DNA of 8,109 nucleotides from assembly GCA_036399715.1 (NCBI GenBank), contig DASWMO010000010.1, positions 1-8,109 on the forward strand. Direction: 5' to 3'. This stretch comes from DASVSE01 sp036399715 (GTDB taxonomy: Bacteria > Bacteroidota > Rhodothermia > Rhodothermales > Rubricoccaceae). This document shows, piece after piece, positions 1-5,534 of the stretch. A program made the translations under genes and the position numbers. The notes under the pieces are model-generated. The model did no database searches, was not told the DNA's origin, and saw nothing but the letters and a program-made list of their open reading frames with translations. Position 1 is the stretch's first letter, and every line of letters starts with the position of its first letter.

Positions 1-1
1 C

Positions 2-2281
2 CACGTCGAGGATCTCGCCGGCCTGCGGGCCGAACTGGAGGCGAGCCCGCACGTGCTCGCCGTGTTCCTGTCCGTCTCGGGCGACGGGCTCAAGGCGCTC
101 GTCCCGGTCCGCGTCGTCGACCCGGACACGGGGGAGGTGCGCCTGCCCCGTGACGACTCCGAGCACAAGTGGACGTTCACGGCCGCGCGTGCGCTCTTCC
201 CGTCGGCGGACGCAGACCCGTCGTGCAAGGACGTGTCGCGGGCCTGCTTCGTCTCGGACGACCCGGGCGTCTACGTCAACGAAGACGCCGAGCCGGTCGA
301 GGCCGACGCGCCCGAACCCACCGCCCGTCCTGCTGCCGCGGCACGCCGGCAGGGTGGGGGAGACCCCGCCCCGACCGATTACGAGCGGACCCGCTCGGCA
401 CTGCGCGCGATCCCACCCCGGCCGCCCTACCACGAGTGGATCCGGATCATCGCGGCGGTCCTCGACGCCGTAGGTGGCAGCACAGCCGAGGCCGTCGCGC
501 TGCTCTGCGAGTGGAGCCCCGAGGAGACGCCAGGCGAGTACGAGGCGAAGATGCGCGGCGGGCTGAAGACGGTGAAGGCGGCGACGCTCTTCTACCTCGC
601 CCGCTCGCACGGCTGGATGCCCGTCCCGTCGCCCTGTACTTCGCCCGGGTCGAAGTCGCCAAAGACGCCAAAGTCGCCAGAGTCGCCTGTCGCCTCGGGG
701 GAGACAGAGGAGGACGCAGAGGCTCCGCCGGAGCTGGAGTGGGAGGCGTTCCCGGTGGACCTGCTGCCCCGGGCGGCGGCCGACTACATCCGCGCCCACG
801 CAGCCGCTATCGGGTGCGACCCGGCGTTCGTCGCCATCCCCGTGCTCGGCGTGCTCGCGGCGTCGGTCGGCAACAGCCACCGGCTCCAGATGAAGCTCAG
901 CTACGAGGTCACGGCGACGCTGTGGCTCGTCGTCGTGGCACTCTCGGGCTCGCACAAGTCGCCTGCGCTCCGCGCGGCGCTCCGCCCCGTCTTCCGGCGC
1001 GAGAAGGCCGCTCAGGAGGCGTGGAAGGTGCTGAAGGCTCAGCACGACGTGGAGCAAAGTATATGGTCCTCCCTATCAAATAAAGAGAAACCTAACGCTT
1101 CTAAACCTATTCCTCCCGTCCGGCGGAGGTACCGGATCAACGATGCCACGGTCGAGAGCGTGGCCGTCGTCCACGAGGAAAACCCCCGCGGGGTCTTCCT
1201 TGTCCGCGACGAGCTTGCCGCGTGGATCGCGTCCTTCGACCGCTACTCGGGTGGCGGTGGCGACGCGCAGACGTGGATCGAGTTGGCCGAGGGCGCGCCG
1301 ATCAGCATCGACCGCAAGAACGCCGAGAAGCCGTACACGTCGATCGAGCGTCCGGCGGTCTGCGTTGTCGGCGGGACCCAGCCGGGCGTGCTGCGGGACA
1401 AGCTGACCGGGGCCATGTTCGACTCCGGCCTCGTCGCGCGCCTCTTGATGGTTGAGCCGCCGAGGAGCCGCCGCCGCTTCACCGACGCCGACGTCGAGCA
1501 CCGGGTCTTCCTCGCCTACGACGCCCTCGTCGGTGCCGCGTACAGCCGTCCCGACGACGGCGCGGCGCTCCATCTCTCGGCCGAGGCGTCGTCGCTCTAC
1601 GCGGCCTTCTACGCGGCGTCGGCCGACGCGACCGACGACACGGTCCGGGACGAGCGGATCCGCGGCGCGCTCGTCAAGCAGGAGGGCTACTGCGCCCGGT
1701 TCGCGCTCATCTTCCACGTCCACGACACGCCGCCCGGCGAGGAGCCCGGCCCGGTGTCGCTCTCGGCGATGGCGCGCGCGGTCAAGCTCACGCTCTGGTT
1801 CCGGCGCGAGACGATCCGGCTGTTCCGGTCCTACGAGTTCACGGCCTCGGCCGTCCCCGACCGCGACACGCGCCTGTGCGGTGCGCTGCCTGAGACGTTC
1901 GCGTGGACGGACGTGTCCGACGTGTGGCGTGTCCAGCGGCAGGGTGCGTTCAAGGTCATCAAGCGGCTCGTCGAGCGCGGTCTGGTGCTCGACGAGGGAC
2001 ACGGGGCCTACTCGGTGAGCCCGCAGGCGACAGGCGACTTTGGCGACTCTGGCGTCTTTGGCGACTTCGGGGCGACAGTGACCTTCGATATGGCGCTGCT
2101 CGACGCCGCGATCGCCGCAGGCGCACCGCCGACGCTCAGCCCCGCCGACCCGGCCGGCGACGGCCATGCGGGCGACGGCCACGTCGGCCTCGCCCCGGTC
2201 CCGGCCCAGCCGCTCGGCTCGGCGCCCCTTCCACCGGACGCCGCGGATGAGTACCCGCCGGTGGCCGAAGACCCCTTCTGA
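2..2281 (+). CDS. VirE-N/PriCT_2/DUF3987 primase-helicase-like replication protein (5' partial)
   Basis: The reading frame is open to the left edge, so the start lies upstream; the GTG at 53 is internal because conserved sequence precedes it. Residues are numbered from 53. The SVSGDGLKALVPV stretch (7-19) resembles the end of the VirE-N/BT4734 primase-like domain. Residues about 108-188 resemble PriCT_2, a domain found C-terminal to primases. Residues about 230-600 resemble DUF3987: a degenerate P-loop SGSHKSP (298-304), a Walker-B-like FLVRDELAAW (382-391, D386/E387) and VVGGTQPG (438-445). The end (about 615-655) looks like a winged helix. Such proteins are found on phages, plasmids and integrative elements, where they are thought to unwind or prime DNA. 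Biochemical activity here is inferred. The P-loop has His where Gly is usual, a common degeneracy to check in relatives. The gene carries two inverted 9-bp repeat arrays and an AT-rich patch, listed separately. The next gene starts 2 bp after the stop, so coupling is likely. Confidence 0.85.
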   Translation, partial: HVEDLAGLRAELEASPHVLAVFLSVSGDGLKALVPVRVVDPDTGEVRLPRDDSEHKWTFTAARALFPSADADPSCKDVSRACFVSDDPGVYVNEDAEPVEADAPEPTARPAAAARRQGGGDPAPTDYERTRSALRAIPPRPPYHEWIRIIAAVLDAVGGSTAEAVALLCEWSPEETPGEYEAKMRGGLKTVKAATLFYLARSHGWMPVPSPCTSPGSKSPKTPKSPESPVASGETEEDAEAPPELEWEAFPVDLLPRAAADYIRAHAAAIGCDPAFVAIPVLGVLAASVGNSHRLQMKLSYEVTATLWLVVVALSGSHKSPALRAALRPVFRREKAAQEAWKVLKAQHDVEQSIWSSLSNKEKPNASKPIPPVRRRYRINDATVESVAVVHEENPRGVFLVRDELAAWIASFDRYSGGGGDAQTWIELAEGAPISIDRKNAEKPYTSIERPAVCVVGGTQPGVLRDKLTGAMFDSGLVARLLMVEPPRSRRRFTDADVEHRVFLAYDALVGAAYSRPDDGAALHLSAEASSLYAAFYAASADATDDTVRDERIRGALVKQEGYCARFALIFHVHDTPPGEEPGPVSLSAMARAVKLTLWFRRETIRLFRSYEFTASAVPDRDTRLCGALPETFAWTDVSDVWRVQRQGAFKVIKRLVERGLVLDEGHGAYSVSPQATGDFGDSGVFGDFGATVTFDMALLDAAIAAGAPPTLSPADPAGDGHAGDGHVGLAPVPAQPLGSAPLPPDAADEYPPVAEDPF
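651..695. repeat. Left arm of 45-nt inverted repeat made of 9-bp units
   Basis: On the minus strand this reads as GGCGACA followed by four 9-bp units: GGCGACTCT, GGCGACTTT, GGCGTCTTT and GGCGACTTC. Its reverse complement matches 2025-2069 at 43 of 45 positions; both differences are C/T transitions. In the protein it encodes a Ser-Pro-Lys-rich linker (residues 200-215, repeating K-S/T-P) between the PriCT_2 and DUF3987 regions. Confidence 0.93.
1055..1114 (+). other. AT-rich rare-codon patch inside the DUF3987 gene
   Basis: By hand count 22 of 60 bases are G or C (37%), against roughly 70% on both sides. The 20 codons (residues 335-354) include AGT, ATA, CTA, TCA, AAT, AAA, CCT, TCT and ATT, which the flanking sequence avoids. 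The frame stays open. The encoded segment lies in the linker between the P-loop helix and the conserved NDATVE motif, a region of low conservation in DUF3987 proteins. It may be a recent short insertion, a translational pause, or a nucleic-acid signal; the sequence does not decide. Confidence 0.7.
2025..2069. repeat. Right arm of 45-nt inverted repeat made of 9-bp units
   Basis: GGCGACA (2026-2032) is followed by units GGCGACTTT (2033-2041), GGCGACTCT (2042-2050), GGCGTCTTT (2051-2059) and GGCGACTTC (2060-2068). GGCGACA recurs at 2071-2077. It is the inverted partner of 651-695, with the first two units in swapped order. It encodes a Gly-Asp-Phe-rich stretch (residues about 659-673) just after the winged-helix-like segment. 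The same DNA repeat therefore yields unrelated peptides in the two arms, which suggests that DNA or RNA, not the peptide, is conserved. Confidence 0.93.
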
Positions 2282-2283
2282 CG

Positions 2284-2706
2284 ATGGACGCCACACAAAC
2301 CGGCGCTGTCGTAGACACGCCCGCCGAGACGCCGCTGTCGCCGCGCTCCGTCCGCCACCTCATCAACCGCTTCGAAGGCTGGTACGCCGTCCACCGGCAC
2401 CGCTACACGCTCGGCCTGGCGGCCGAGCGTGTAGCGGTGCTCGACGACGCCGTGACGGCGGACCACGCGTGGGCGCTCGCGCACCTCGGTCGGCTCTGGC
2501 TCGCGGACGCCGACCGCCTCGCGGACCAGATCACAGCCGTCTCCGAGGCCGACGACATGGCCCGCCTCGCAGCCCTCGACGATGCCCTGCCGGTCGACCA
2601 CGCTCCGGCCCGGGCGCCCGCCCCGCCACGGGGTCCCGCGCGCCGCGTGGCTGAGCCTGGCCTCTTCACCGCCGACGCCGGCACACCCTCCGTCACCCGT
2701 GGCTGA
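2284..2706 (+). CDS. 140-aa protein of unknown function, coupled to the DUF3987 gene
   Basis: The ATG at 2284 lies 2 bp after the upstream stop, and the following GTG start at 2699 overlaps this gene's end, so it sits in a tight plus-strand cluster. I do not recognise a family. Residues about 20-110 look helical and soluble, rich in Ala, Leu, Asp and Arg (RSVRHLINRFEGWY near the N-terminus). Residues about 112-140 are Pro/Ala/Arg-rich and probably disordered. No signal peptide or membrane segment is visible. Codons for residues 38-53 form a perfect 20-bp inverted repeat. Position between a replication protein and a helix-turn-helix protein suggests an accessory replication or control role, which is inference only. 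Confidence 0.65.
   Translation: MDATQTGAVVDTPAETPLSPRSVRHLINRFEGWYAVHRHRYTLGLAAERVAVLDDAVTADHAWALAHLGRLWLADADRLADQITAVSEADDMARLAALDDALPVDHAPARAPAPPRGPARRVAEPGLFTADAGTPSVTRG
2397..2440. repeat. Perfect 20-bp inverted repeat with 4-nt loop (hairpin/cruciform)
   Basis: The left arm is 2397-2416 (GCACCGCTACACGCTCGGCC), the loop TGGC is at 2417-2420, and the right arm at 2421-2440 is the exact reverse complement. It is GC-rich, so very stable as RNA or single-stranded DNA. No T-run follows (TCGACGACG), so it is not a standard intrinsic terminator. It lies inside the coding sequence of the 140-aa protein. The Val codon GTA in the right arm, unusual among GC-ending neighbours, is exactly what pairing with TAC in the left arm requires. 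Candidate roles are a single-strand or priming origin, a protein-binding site, or an mRNA control element. Confidence 0.9.
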
Positions 2707-3076
2707 GCTCACCCTCTGCGACCCCGCACGGGCCGTCGTCACCGTGCCGGCCTTCCCGTTCTACCTCGACGGACCGGCGGGCGAGTGCTTCGGCGCCGAG
2801 CCCGCCGAGTACGACGGCGCGCCCGTCGTGCGCCTCGTCGCGCTGTCTCTGCCGGTCTGCATCTCCCGCGGCGATGCGCCGGTCACGGCCGACCTCGCAG
2901 GCGCCGAGGGCCTCGTCTCGGTCGAGACCCTGCGCCAGTGCTACCTCGGCGCCGCTCCGGACCCATGGACGCTACGCAGCGGTGCGCCGCTGCCAGCCGT
3001 GCAGCCCGTGGCCGTGCTCTCGGCGAGTGTGGCGCTGACCCTGCTCGCCACGGCGCCTTCCTCTCTCACCGACTGA
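2699..3076 (+). CDS. 125-aa protein of unknown function
   Basis: The start chosen is GTG at 2699, overlapping the previous gene by 8 bp. The frame is open further upstream, but that part overlaps the previous gene deeply and reads as a Pro/Arg-rich shadow. I recognise no family. The protein contains four cysteines (residues 7, 30, 54, 81), a Pro/Phe/Tyr segment near residues 17-24, alternating hydrophobic stretches suggesting beta-strands (residues about 42-55), and a hydrophobic tail (VAVLSASVALTLLA) that could be a weak membrane segment or a buried strand. It sits in the small-gene cluster before the helix-turn-helix gene. Composition matches its neighbours. It could be a spurious open frame in GC-rich DNA, so certainty is moderate. 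Confidence 0.5.
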   Translation: MAELTLCDPARAVVTVPAFPFYLDGPAGECFGAEPAEYDGAPVVRLVALSLPVCISRGDAPVTADLAGAEGLVSVETLRQCYLGAAPDPWTLRSGAPLPAVQPVAVLSASVALTLLATAPSSLTD

Positions 3077-3088
3077 CCCCCCGGACAG

Positions 3089-3466
3089 ATGTCATCCGCC
3101 ACCGGGCCGTCGTCGGCCCTTGCCCTTGCCGCCGCGTTCGACGCGCTCGACCAACTGCCCGCGATCCGCGAGGAGTTGAGCCGGGCGGCGAAGGCGCTCA
3201 CCAACCAGGCCACGGCCGGCGCGATCGTCGCCGCTCTAGAGGACGGCCTCCATCCGGACCACGCCTACGCGCCCGAGATGGCCTGCCGCTTTCTCGGGAT
3301 CACGCGGAAGTCGTACCTGAAGGTCTCGAAGATCCTGCTCCCGCGTGTCGGGTCGGGGCGCGTGCTCGGCATCGACCTGATGGCCTACCGCGGCGATGTC
3401 TCGCGCGACGAGGCGGCCGCGTTCAAGGCTGCGCGGCGTGCGCTTGTCGTCGGTCGCCACGCGTGA
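3089..3466 (+). CDS. Helix-turn-helix protein, excisionase-like
   Basis: The ATG at 3089 lies 12 bp after the preceding stop, with a weak GGA purine motif upstream. Residues about 59-98 (YAPEMACRFLGITRKSYLKV then LLPRVGSGRVLGIDLMAY) follow the layout of MerR/excisionase-type winged helix-turn-helix domains: a helix ending in a domain-selection LGI turn, a recognition helix, then a basic wing RVGSGRVLG. The N-terminal 55 residues look like an Ala-rich helical region. In integrative elements such proteins commonly act as directionality factors for the integrase or as regulators of replication genes. Two genes separate it from nothing but one orphan and the integrase, which fits that role. Excisionase function is inferred; a generic DNA-binding regulator is the main alternative. 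Confidence 0.6.
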   Translation: MSSATGPSSALALAAAFDALDQLPAIREELSRAAKALTNQATAGAIVAALEDGLHPDHAYAPEMACRFLGITRKSYLKVSKILLPRVGSGRVLGIDLMAYRGDVSRDEAAAFKAARRALVVGRHA

Positions 3467-3472
3467 TGGCGT

Positions 3473-3919
3473 GTGGCCGACTCGTACGGTGGGTTACACT
3501 CTGAGGAGCCGACGGCCACTCAAGTGCGTCTGACGTCTCTCTACATCCGAAAACACGAGATGCCCGAATACCACACCCGTGCAGCAAACGTCCAGTCGCC
3601 CCAAACCTCCCCAGCCGCCGTCGCCAACGCGCTCGATGCGGCTGCCTCTGTATTGGGCGACAACCCTTGGTACCAAGTTAGCGCTCAGCAGGATGGAGGT
3701 TCAGTAGAACGTGTCGAGTTGTCATCAGACTTCATTAGGGCGTACGGGAGCATGGAATTCTATTCAGGTATTCAAATCAGATATCCAGTGGACGAATACG
3801 GTATGGCGGTGTATCTAACGCTCACGTATCAAACCGGCGCTTGCTTTGTGAGTGTGCGTGCCTCGTCCGCGGAAGATGCTGATCGTGCATTGTCAGCCGT
3901 ACGAGCAGCTCTGCAATAA
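3473..3919 (+). CDS. Lower-GC orphan protein, 148 aa, probable cargo
   Basis: A GTG start at 3473 gives 148 aa. ATG at 3560 gives 119 aa and is a credible alternative, since neither has a clear ribosome binding site. In 3661-3780, 57 of 120 bases are G or C (about 48%), far below the neighbours, and codons such as TTA, GTA, ATA and AAA occur. I recognise no family. Residues about 65-148 look like a compact alpha/beta domain: a helix (AAVANALDAAASVLG), strands around VERVELSSDF, GIQIRYPV, MAVYLTLTY and CFVSVRAS, then a final helix (AEDADRALSAVRAAL). There is no signal peptide. Placement between an excisionase-like gene and the integrase, with foreign composition, points to recently acquired cargo. 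Toxin, immunity or anti-phage roles are possible but unsupported. Confidence 0.65.
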   Translation: MADSYGGLHSEEPTATQVRLTSLYIRKHEMPEYHTRAANVQSPQTSPAAVANALDAAASVLGDNPWYQVSAQQDGGSVERVELSSDFIRAYGSMEFYSGIQIRYPVDEYGMAVYLTLTYQTGACFVSVRASSAEDADRALSAVRAALQ

Positions 3920-3961
3920 CTGGCGTCTCTACCACCCAGAGAGCACCTCGCCGCGTTTTCC

Positions 3962-5245
3962 GTGCCATTCAAGTCCGGCCCATCGAAGTCCTACTTCATG
4001 GAGCGTCAGCTCCCTGGCTACGGTCCGCTGCGCCGGCTCAGCCTCGGCACGAAGCGCGTCGCCGACGCGAAGGCGATGGAGAACGCCGTGCTCGAACTCG
4101 CTCGCCGCGGTCTGCACGAGCCGCGCCTCTTCGGGATACTCGATGCGCTCCAGGGGCAGGGAGCAGGCAAACGGGGCGCAGTAAGCCCGGCCGATGTCCT
4201 GGTGGCCGTCCGCTCGCCCGATGGCCCCGACGACGGACTCGCGCGGCTGCTCCGCCGCCTCGACGATCCGGTGCTGGGAGACGTTATTAATGAGCGCCTC
4301 GCCGCGCCGACGTGCTCGCGTGAGGACCGGCTCGCGCTGCCCGTCGTGCTCGCCGTCGCCGAGGCCCGGTGGGGGAGAGGGTGCCGCTTCTCCGCGCTCG
4401 CGTCTCACGAGGCGATCCAGCACGTGCTGGAGGCGGCGCGGATGCACGGCCGCACGCCTTGCGAGCCGCCGCGCCTGGCCAACTCCGTCGTCCGCTACGA
4501 GAAGCGCGCGCTCTCACGCTTGCTCACGGACCGCCTCGGCCGGCACGAGCGCAACCGCGTCATGGCCGACGTCGCGTTCGCGGGCTCCGACGACCGCCGG
4601 CGCATCCGCCCGACGATCGTCACGCTGGTCGCGCTCGGCAAGCTGTGCGACGAGCTCGACGCGGGTCGGTGGCAGAAGGGCGACGAGGCCGCCTCGCTCT
4701 ACGTCCGGATCGCCGCGTCGACGGGCGCCGAGGTGCCGGCCATCGCGCGGGCCCGCGTCGGCGACCTGCGGGCGGGAGAGGAGGGGACGGCGACCCTGTT
4801 CCTCCGCGACACGAAGAAGGCAAAAGCCGGCGCGTCCCGCGACCGTGACGCGCTGCTGGCGCGCGCGCTCGCGGCCGAGGCGTTCCGGTACACGCGAGAC
4901 GCCAGTGGTGCACCACGGTCCGAGACGGCCGTGCTCTTCCCGCTCGCGCTGAGCCGCTTCCAGACCATGTTCACGAAGGCGAGGAAGCGGGCCGGTCTGA
5001 CCGAGGCGGTCCTCGACGGGCAGAACACGCCGACGGCGCTCAGGCCGCACGACCTCCGCCGCGTCTACGCCTTTTTCGGTCGGGCCGCCGGCGTGTCGCG
5101 CGAGACGCTGGGCCTGGCCGGGCTCGGGCACACGCGCCTCGACCAGACGGACACGTACATCCGGAGCGACGTCCGGGTGCTCGCGGCCGAGGCCGAGGCG
5201 ATCGCGGCCGCACTCGGATTCGGTACCGGTGGAGAAGTGAATTGA
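3962..5245 (+). CDS. Tyrosine recombinase/phage-type integrase with altered box I
   Basis: The start is GTG at 3962, because the N-terminal residues (FKSGPSKSYFMERQLPGYGPLRRLSLGTKR) resemble the beta-stranded arm-binding domain of integrases; ATG at 3998 would cut it. Residues about 75-205 form the core-binding region and 215-420 the catalytic domain. Visible catalytic elements are the beta-hairpin lysine in LRDTKKAK (K285/K286), HDLRR (H363, R366), GLGH (H390) and the nucleophile in DTYIR (Y399). The box I motif normally reads TGxR; here it is TGAE (254-257), so the first catalytic arginine is not in its usual place. The gene points at the 3' end of tRNA-Leu 85 bp away, consistent with catalysing insertion of this element there. 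Length (427 aa) is normal for the family. Confidence 0.88.
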   Translation: MPFKSGPSKSYFMERQLPGYGPLRRLSLGTKRVADAKAMENAVLELARRGLHEPRLFGILDALQGQGAGKRGAVSPADVLVAVRSPDGPDDGLARLLRRLDDPVLGDVINERLAAPTCSREDRLALPVVLAVAEARWGRGCRFSALASHEAIQHVLEAARMHGRTPCEPPRLANSVVRYEKRALSRLLTDRLGRHERNRVMADVAFAGSDDRRRIRPTIVTLVALGKLCDELDAGRWQKGDEAASLYVRIAASTGAEVPAIARARVGDLRAGEEGTATLFLRDTKKAKAGASRDRDALLARALAAEAFRYTRDASGAPRSETAVLFPLALSRFQTMFTKARKRAGLTEAVLDGQNTPTALRPHDLRRVYAFFGRAAGVSRETLGLAGLGHTRLDQTDTYIRSDVRVLAAEAEAIAAALGFGTGGEVN

Positions 5246-5279
5246 TACCCTGGCTGATAGAGGGGCGCGGGGGATAGGG

Positions 5280-5316
5280 CAAAACCGGCCTCCACGCTAT
5301 GCGGAAGCCGGTTTTG
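5280..5316. terminator. Bidirectional intrinsic terminator between integrase and tRNA-Leu
   Basis: CAAAACCGGC (5280-5289) pairs with GCCGGTTTTG (5307-5316). TCC (5291-5293) and GGA (5303-5305) extend the stem past one mismatch. The A-run on one flank and T-run on the other make it usable from both strands: it ends the integrase transcript on plus and the tRNA transcript on minus, starting 14 nt beyond the tRNA 3' end. Confidence 0.85.
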
Positions 5317-5375
5317 TGAGGAGTCCTCAGTGCCCGGAGGGGGGCTCGAACCCCCACGGCCTTGCGGCCGGCAGA
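5317..5375. other. Probable attachment-site region at the tRNA-Leu 3' end
   Basis: Tyrosine integrases that target tRNA genes usually recombine within the 3' half of the tRNA. Here that half, 5331-5375 (acceptor, T arm, variable arm), faces the integrase. Between the tRNA and the terminator lies a 13-bp dyad, TGAGGA-G-TCCTCA (5317-5329), which could be part of an integrase or excisionase site or chance. Exact crossover bases cannot be set without the other att site or an uninterrupted relative. Confidence 0.35.
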
Positions 5376-5413
5376 TTTTGAGTCTGCTGCGTCTACCATT
5401 CCGCCATCCGGGC
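5331..5413 (-). tRNA. tRNA-Leu(CAA)
   Basis: The acceptor strands are GCCCGGA (5407-5413, minus strand) and TCCGGGC (5332-5338), with discriminator A at 5331. The anticodon stem is GCAGA/TCTGC around loop CTCAAAA, giving anticodon CAA at 5378-5380. The long variable arm (GGCCGCAAGGCC) is typical of tRNA-Leu, and the T arm GGGGG-TTCGAGC-CCCC is intact. The 3' CCA is not encoded (CTG follows), so CCA would be added enzymatically. The gene reads UUG codons. It appears fully functional despite the adjacent element, whose insertion would have restored the 3' end. Confidence 0.96.
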
Positions 5414-5421
5414 GGCGCGCG

Positions 5422-5455
5422 CAAGCTACGCCCGCCCCCGCGCGACCGAACTCAA
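5422..5455 (-). promoter_or_regulatory. Candidate promoter for tRNA-Leu
   Basis: On the minus strand GTTG (plus CAAC at 5453-5456) lies about 20-25 nt upstream of TAGCTTG (plus CAAGCTA at 5422-5428). This resembles the Bacteroidota TTTG / TAnnTTTG pattern with one mismatch in each box. The -7-like box ends 8 nt before the tRNA 5' end. The preceding hairpin at 5460-5495 implies the tRNA needs its own promoter. This is a weak sequence match only. Confidence 0.3.
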
Positions 5456-5459
5456 CGGA

Positions 5460-5495
5460 GAACGCCCCCGGCCGCGTGAGCAGCCAGGGGCGTTC
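5460..5495 (-). terminator. Hairpin terminator candidate after the lipoprotein gene
   Basis: GAACGCCCC (5460-5468) and GGGGCGTTC (5487-5495) form a 9-bp perfect stem, extended inside by GGC/GCC (5470-5472, 5483-5485) after one mismatch. On the minus strand it lies 39 nt after the lipoprotein stop, and the tail is TCCGTTGAGTT, only mildly T-rich. It is probably the lipoprotein terminator. Confidence 0.6.
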
Positions 5496-5534
5496 CGAGA
5501 TCGCAATCCATCGAGGCGCGGGCGCCCCGGCGGA

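Larger units (their letters stand above)
1..5331. mobile_element. Integrative element inserted at tRNA-Leu (right part; left end outside window)
   Basis: Replication protein, small genes, excisionase-like helix-turn-helix protein, low-GC orphan and integrase lie in order and end beside the 3' end of an intact tRNA. No capsid, terminase, relaxase or type IV secretion gene is visible, but the left part is not shown. It could be an integrative mobilizable element, a phage satellite or one end of a prophage. The right boundary is placed at the tRNA 3' end by analogy with known tRNA-targeting elements. No second copy of the tRNA 3' sequence is present in the window. Confidence 0.75.

Noticed and set aside
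651..695. CRISPR array interpretation of the 9-bp repeats
   Set aside because: Units are 9 bp and contiguous with no spacers, and the reading frame runs through them.
169..1083. 304-codon plus-strand frame overlapping the DUF3987 gene
   Set aside because: Arg/Gly-rich composition of an off-frame shadow; it ends where the AT-rich patch supplies stops.
1055..1114. Antisense promoter in the AT-rich patch (CATATACTTTG on minus)
   Set aside because: Spacing between TTTG-like boxes does not fit the Bacteroidota or sigma-70 pattern, and no minus-strand gene follows.
2155..2182. Short direct repeat coding GDGHAGDGH near the DUF3987 C-terminus
   Set aside because: Two imperfect units in a disordered tail; ordinary low-complexity expansion.
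1076..2296. Long open frame on the minus strand (406 codons) across the DUF3987 gene
   Set aside because: It is rich in Arg/Val/Glu/Gly as expected from the antisense of GC-rich coding DNA, shows no motif, and overlaps a gene with clear domains.
3666..3677. 12-bp perfect palindrome CTTGGTACCAAG in the orphan gene
   Set aside because: A 12-bp palindrome is expected about twice by chance in 8 kb, and it is internal to a gene without other support.
3929..5131. Several antisense frames over the integrase
   Set aside because: No recognisable motifs, Arg-rich shadow composition, and the integrase motifs on the plus strand are clear.
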